From positions 3,599,501 through 3,663,500 of the forward strand of contig NZ_JAPDFL010000001.1 of NCBI RefSeq assembly GCF_025949695.1: a DNA stretch of 64,000 bases, written 5' to 3'. The first letter of the stretch is position 1. Every line of letters starts with the position of its first letter. Below, piece after piece: positions 61,621 to 64,000 of the stretch. A model generated the notes under the pieces. That model was not told the DNA's origin and searched no databases. It worked only from the letters and a program-made list of their open reading frames with translations. A program made the position numbers and the translations under genes. The DNA comes from Pararhodobacter zhoushanensis. Lineage in GTDB: Bacteria > Pseudomonadota > Alphaproteobacteria > Rhodobacterales > Rhodobacteraceae.

Positions 61621-62238
61621 ATGCGCCCGGTCTATGCTATGCACCCTGTGCTCAAGGACGTCGAAGCGACAGTAGATCACAGGATTTCAGCGAGAAGCGG
61701 CATTGTTCAGATGATACCGCCCTCCACCATCGGCGCTGAGATAGGCGTCTTCACGGGCGTTTTCTCGGAGTATCTAGCGAAAAAAGCGACCCCGAAGACT
61801 CTATTCCTGGTCGATCCTTGGAGCCGTGCCTTCGGAGAGTTCTACCCAAATTGGGGCAAATACACAGCCTTCGGAAAACTGACGTGCGCTGCCGGTGAAG
61901 CAGCTGCAAGGTATCGAGCAGAGCGAAGCGCGGGCAACGTCGAAGTCATTGTCGACAGCGGCGAGAGCTGGCTGCGGTCACTGCCGCCCGAGGTAAAGCT
62001 CGATTGGGTGTACCTCGACGCAGCTCACAAGTTTGACGCAGTGCTAGCCGACTTGACTGCGATCTCAACGAGATTGGTGCATGAAGGGCTGATCCTCGGT
62101 GACGATTGCTGGACCAATCGTGACTCTAAGCACTTCGGCGTATTTCGCGCGGTGCAAGAGTTCTGCAGGACTAAGCCGTTCGAGATCGTTCGGATCGATC
62201 ATGATGGTCAGTACGCGCTACGGAGGAAGACTAGGTAG
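61621..62238 (+). CDS. Class I SAM-dependent methyltransferase
   Basis: 205 residues from ATG 61621 (ATG 61639 also possible; the frame is open further back). TIGAEIGVFTGVFSEYLAKK is motif I, TLFLVDPWS motif II and LDWVYLDAAHKFDAVLADL the post-II region, as in the Methyltransf_24 group. Members often modify sugars or small molecules. It follows the sulfotransferase and may act with it on a surface polysaccharide. Confidence 0.82.
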   Translation: MRPVYAMHPVLKDVEATVDHRISARSGIVQMIPPSTIGAEIGVFTGVFSEYLAKKATPKTLFLVDPWSRAFGEFYPNWGKYTAFGKLTCAAGEAAARYRAERSAGNVEVIVDSGESWLRSLPPEVKLDWVYLDAAHKFDAVLADLTAISTRLVHEGLILGDDCWTNRDSKHFGVFRAVQEFCRTKPFEIVRIDHDGQYALRRKTR

Positions 62239-62303
62239 CCACGACCAGGTCGAGGAGGCAAACACCTGCTGCAAGTTTCCGTGACAAACTCTGCAAAAAT
62301 AGG

Positions 62304-62324
62304 TGGCGCGCTACAAGCGCGCCA
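62304..62324. terminator. Hairpin after the methyltransferase gene
   Basis: TGGCGCGC-tacaa-GCGCGCCA, perfect 8-bp arms, 3 bp before repeat copy B. Possible terminator without a proper T tract. Confidence 0.45.
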
Positions 62325-62326
62325 GC

Positions 62327-62691
62327 AATTCTTGCAGAAAGGCGGGAACAGGTGAGAAAAGACGATTAGAGGCGATATCCGCTAGGGTTTTCAGAGACTT
62401 GCCGGTAGTCCGCGAGGCTTGAACGCCGCTCCGGCAAACTTGCAGAAAAACCGAGAAAAAACAATCTTCCCTGCTCAAGGCACTCTGCGCGCAACGCCCT
62501 TTAACGCGGTTTGAAGGCTGATTTCAAAGGGTTTTGTGCGCAAACGGCCCTGGTCACGAAAATTGGAACATGCACGCGAGCGCGCAAGTTACCCGACCGG
62601 CGTGCATGTTTGGGATATCCCATTGAAAATTATCGATTTCGTCTTTGCGCGACATGCCGCTACCAGCTTGCGAACATGCACGCGATTTTCG
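62327..62691. repeat. Structured non-coding repeat, copy B
   Basis: Second copy of the element at 16690-17057, same orientation. The first 122 bp (62327-62448) align ungapped with 12 mismatches, and 62510-62535 is identical. The dyad here is AACATGCACGC/GCGTGCATGTT (62567-62577, 62600-62610): the arm sequence differs from copy A at several positions but pairing is kept. A third GAACATGCACGCG site lies near 62672. No convincing gene lies between 62239 and 62748. Confidence 0.8.
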
Positions 62692-62748
62692 GGCCGATCG
62701 GTCACTGCAACCCTTGCCGAATCTGCCCGGACGCAGCGATGATCAGCC

Positions 62749-62916
62749 ATGGCACAGAGAAAACGCCCTCCAAGAGAACGAGCCGCCCGAGCACTTTGCA
62801 AGTTGCATGAGAACGGAGCGCGGTGGGCCGATGCCGCTGTTCTGAGCGGAGATGCCGGGCGAGCCATCAAAACTGACAGTGCAACGTGTGGCACTGCCGA
62901 AGTCGGACAGGCCTAG
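62749..62916 (+). pseudogene. Short reading frame containing a fragment of the mor 3' end
   Basis: 55 codons starting MAQRKRPPRERAARALCKLH, a basic start like small phage proteins. From 62819 to about 62860 the DNA resembles the end of the prophage mor gene and the bases after its stop (GCGGTGGGC-GATG, CCGCTGTT-TGAGCGG), with a 7-base gap. Probably a scar of a lost phage rather than a working gene. Confidence 0.4.
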
Positions 62917-62995
62917 GTGTTCCAGCCCCCACTTGCGCGTATCCAAATTTCACGCAGACTGCGCGTTGCTAAGGTCGTTTCATAGGGTCCCAGGA

Positions 62996-63463
62996 ATGTC
63001 GCAAGCGCTCAAGACTATGGTGAACTCACGGTTCATTTCGCTGATTTTGCTCATCGTGATCTATGTTTCACCCGCGCATTCGATGAGCGACGCCCCGACG
63101 TGCCCTGCGCTTTGGCAAGACATAGTCATTGAGGTCGAGAGCAGACTTGACCTCCAAGCAGCGAGCGAGCCCTTCTTGTTCGCAGATCGGGATGGAAACA
63201 TCTTCGATTGCCTCGGTGCCAGCCTCGACGAAGGCATCGTGTTGCTCTTGGAAGAGGGGATGCAGGAGTGGCCACTCGATCGCACCCAGAAGCTTGGGCA
63301 AGACCCAGCGCACTGGCCGATAAATATCTGCTCGATGTATCACACGGAAATTGGCGACACTTCATATCATGTGGTCACTCTCCCACTCGACCCTTTAGTG
63401 GTTCGCATGCCCATTTGCATCACCCGCGTGCTTAACAGTGACAGCCTCAGGCTTTCCGAATAG
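62996..63463 (+). CDS. Small exported protein with four cysteines
   Basis: 155 residues from ATG 62996 (ATG 63017 also possible). The signal peptide is SRFISLILLIVIYVSPAHS. The mature part contains four Cys (TCPALW, FDCLGA, NICSMY, PICITR), suited to two disulfides in the periplasm. No family recognised. It lies between two fragments of the mor 3' end, like a cargo gene. Confidence 0.6.
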   Translation: MSQALKTMVNSRFISLILLIVIYVSPAHSMSDAPTCPALWQDIVIEVESRLDLQAASEPFLFADRDGNIFDCLGASLDEGIVLLLEEGMQEWPLDRTQKLGQDPAHWPINICSMYHTEIGDTSYHVVTLPLDPLVVRMPICITRVLNSDSLRLSE

Positions 63464-63473
63464 GGCCACATTC

Positions 63474-63695
63474 GCAGCCCACTCGCTTGTCGCGCAGCGC
63501 CTCGCCTCCGATTGGGCGTGCCACCGCCGCATCCCCACCGCCAAGCCCTGGCTCGCCCGCGTGTTCCGCAGCGAGAACCTGCGGGTGTCGGAGATCGCCC
63601 GGAAGCTGCATGTCACCGATGTCAGCGTGCGGAAGTGGCTGAAGGAGGCGAAGAGGCCACGGCGCAGCGATCACAGGCAGCTGCCGCTGTTCTGA
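63474..63695 (+). pseudogene. Truncated mor-like gene (C-terminal HTH fragment)
   Basis: The reading frame gives SLVAQRLASD then RIPTAKPWLARVFRSENLRV and SEIARKLHVTDVSVRKWLKE, ending RQLPLF. This matches the C-terminal 75 residues of the prophage Mor-like protein (29418-29789) almost residue for residue but lacks the dimerisation half. No good start precedes it, and the frame overlaps the end of the exported-protein gene. A remnant of a related phage. Confidence 0.75.
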
Positions 63696-63816
63696 GGGGG
63701 AGGTCGGGAACGTCCGATATGCTGGCCTTTGTCTGGCTTGACCAAGCAAGTCCTCGTATCGCAGTTTGCGCGCCTTGAGACGCCGCGAGGATGGAATTCA
63801 TTTGTTCGATGTGCTG

Positions 63817-64000
63817 ATGGGGATCTACGCATTTGCAGTTCATATGTCACCAACGGCGATTGCCTTGATTTGGGCGCATTTTTCAACTGTTCCGCGTGTT
63901 AAGAGCGTCATGACCCTAACCGCCAAGATTGGCGCCTTGATCGTCATTCCGTTGTCGATGTTTGCAGTCGCCGCGGAGATCCTTTGCGGCGGCAGCGCTG
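63817..64000 (+). CDS. Possible membrane protein, runs off the window
   Basis: 61 codons from ATG 63817: MGIYAFAVHMSPTAIALIWA, then a basic stretch and IGALIVIPLSMFAVAAEILC, i.e. two hydrophobic helices. GTG or TTG starts further upstream are possible. No family can be named from this part. Confidence 0.35.
   Translation, partial: MGIYAFAVHMSPTAIALIWAHFSTVPRVKSVMTLTAKIGALIVIPLSMFAVAAEILCGGSA

Noticed and set aside
1..64000. CRISPR arrays, tRNA or rRNA genes, insertion sequences
   Set aside because: No regularly spaced repeats, no cloverleaf and no rRNA or IS transposase was seen on reading; only the MuA transposase is present. A tRNA scan was not possible here.

Overview
The window is high-GC alphaproteobacterial DNA, most likely Rhodobacteraceae. 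This rests on a gcrA homologue, a LexA box of the GTTC-N7-GTTC type, a CtrA-type TTAA-N7-TTAA site, mmcB, and the block scpA-nagZ-SPOR protein-argS. It contains a resident chromosome segment, an arsenic-resistance operon, a complete Mu-like transposable prophage and a right flank with traces of at least one other phage-related element.

Layout. 1-16.5 kb is ordinary chromosome: scpA (partial), nagZ, a SPOR protein, argS, a MarR-controlled EmrAB-type efflux operon with a perfect dyad operator, a dGTPase-like gene, an ErpA/HesB-type Fe-S carrier, gcrA, an ABC-2 permease, cytochrome c, mmcB, a methyltransferase-like membrane protein, a 2-hydroxyacid dehydrogenase, csaA, proC and a YbjN protein. 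16.5-18.1 kb holds a structured non-coding repeat (copy A), then a zinc-ribbon gene and an SRAP/YedK gene that diverge from a shared LexA box. 18.2-21.3 kb is an arsenic operon: arsR, a phosphatase-type arsC, acr3, a glutaredoxin-type arsC and arsH.

21.4-57.2 kb is the prophage. Its early region has an S24-type repressor, operators, small regulators, a ParB-like protein, MuA, MuB, DUF3164, GemA and a Mor-like activator. A membrane diguanylate cyclase sits as cargo directly after mor. Lysis genes, Mu-type head genes, a lambda/GTA-like non-contractile tail, a tail fibre with an SGNH hydrolase domain and a DNA adenine methylase follow. A 19-bp motif repeats in front of the lysis operon and the protease/head operon and is a candidate for the middle/late promoter signal. 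A GGGAAAC slippery heptamer sits at the stop of the tail assembly chaperone, and the scaffold appears to be made from an internal start in the protease gene.

57.3-64 kb holds a CHASE-PAS hybrid histidine kinase, two small minus-strand genes, a sulfotransferase and a methyltransferase behind a CtrA-type box, copy B of the structured repeat, and two fragments of the mor 3' end around a small exported Cys protein. The repeated association of mor 3' ends with unrelated genes suggests a cargo-insertion hotspot.

Caution: seven genes (erpA, arsH, repressor, terminase, DUF1799, tail fibre twice, sulfotransferase) carry apparent single-base frameshifts, several in homopolymers. Consensus errors in the assembly are the simplest explanation, so these genes should not be called dead without read-level checks.
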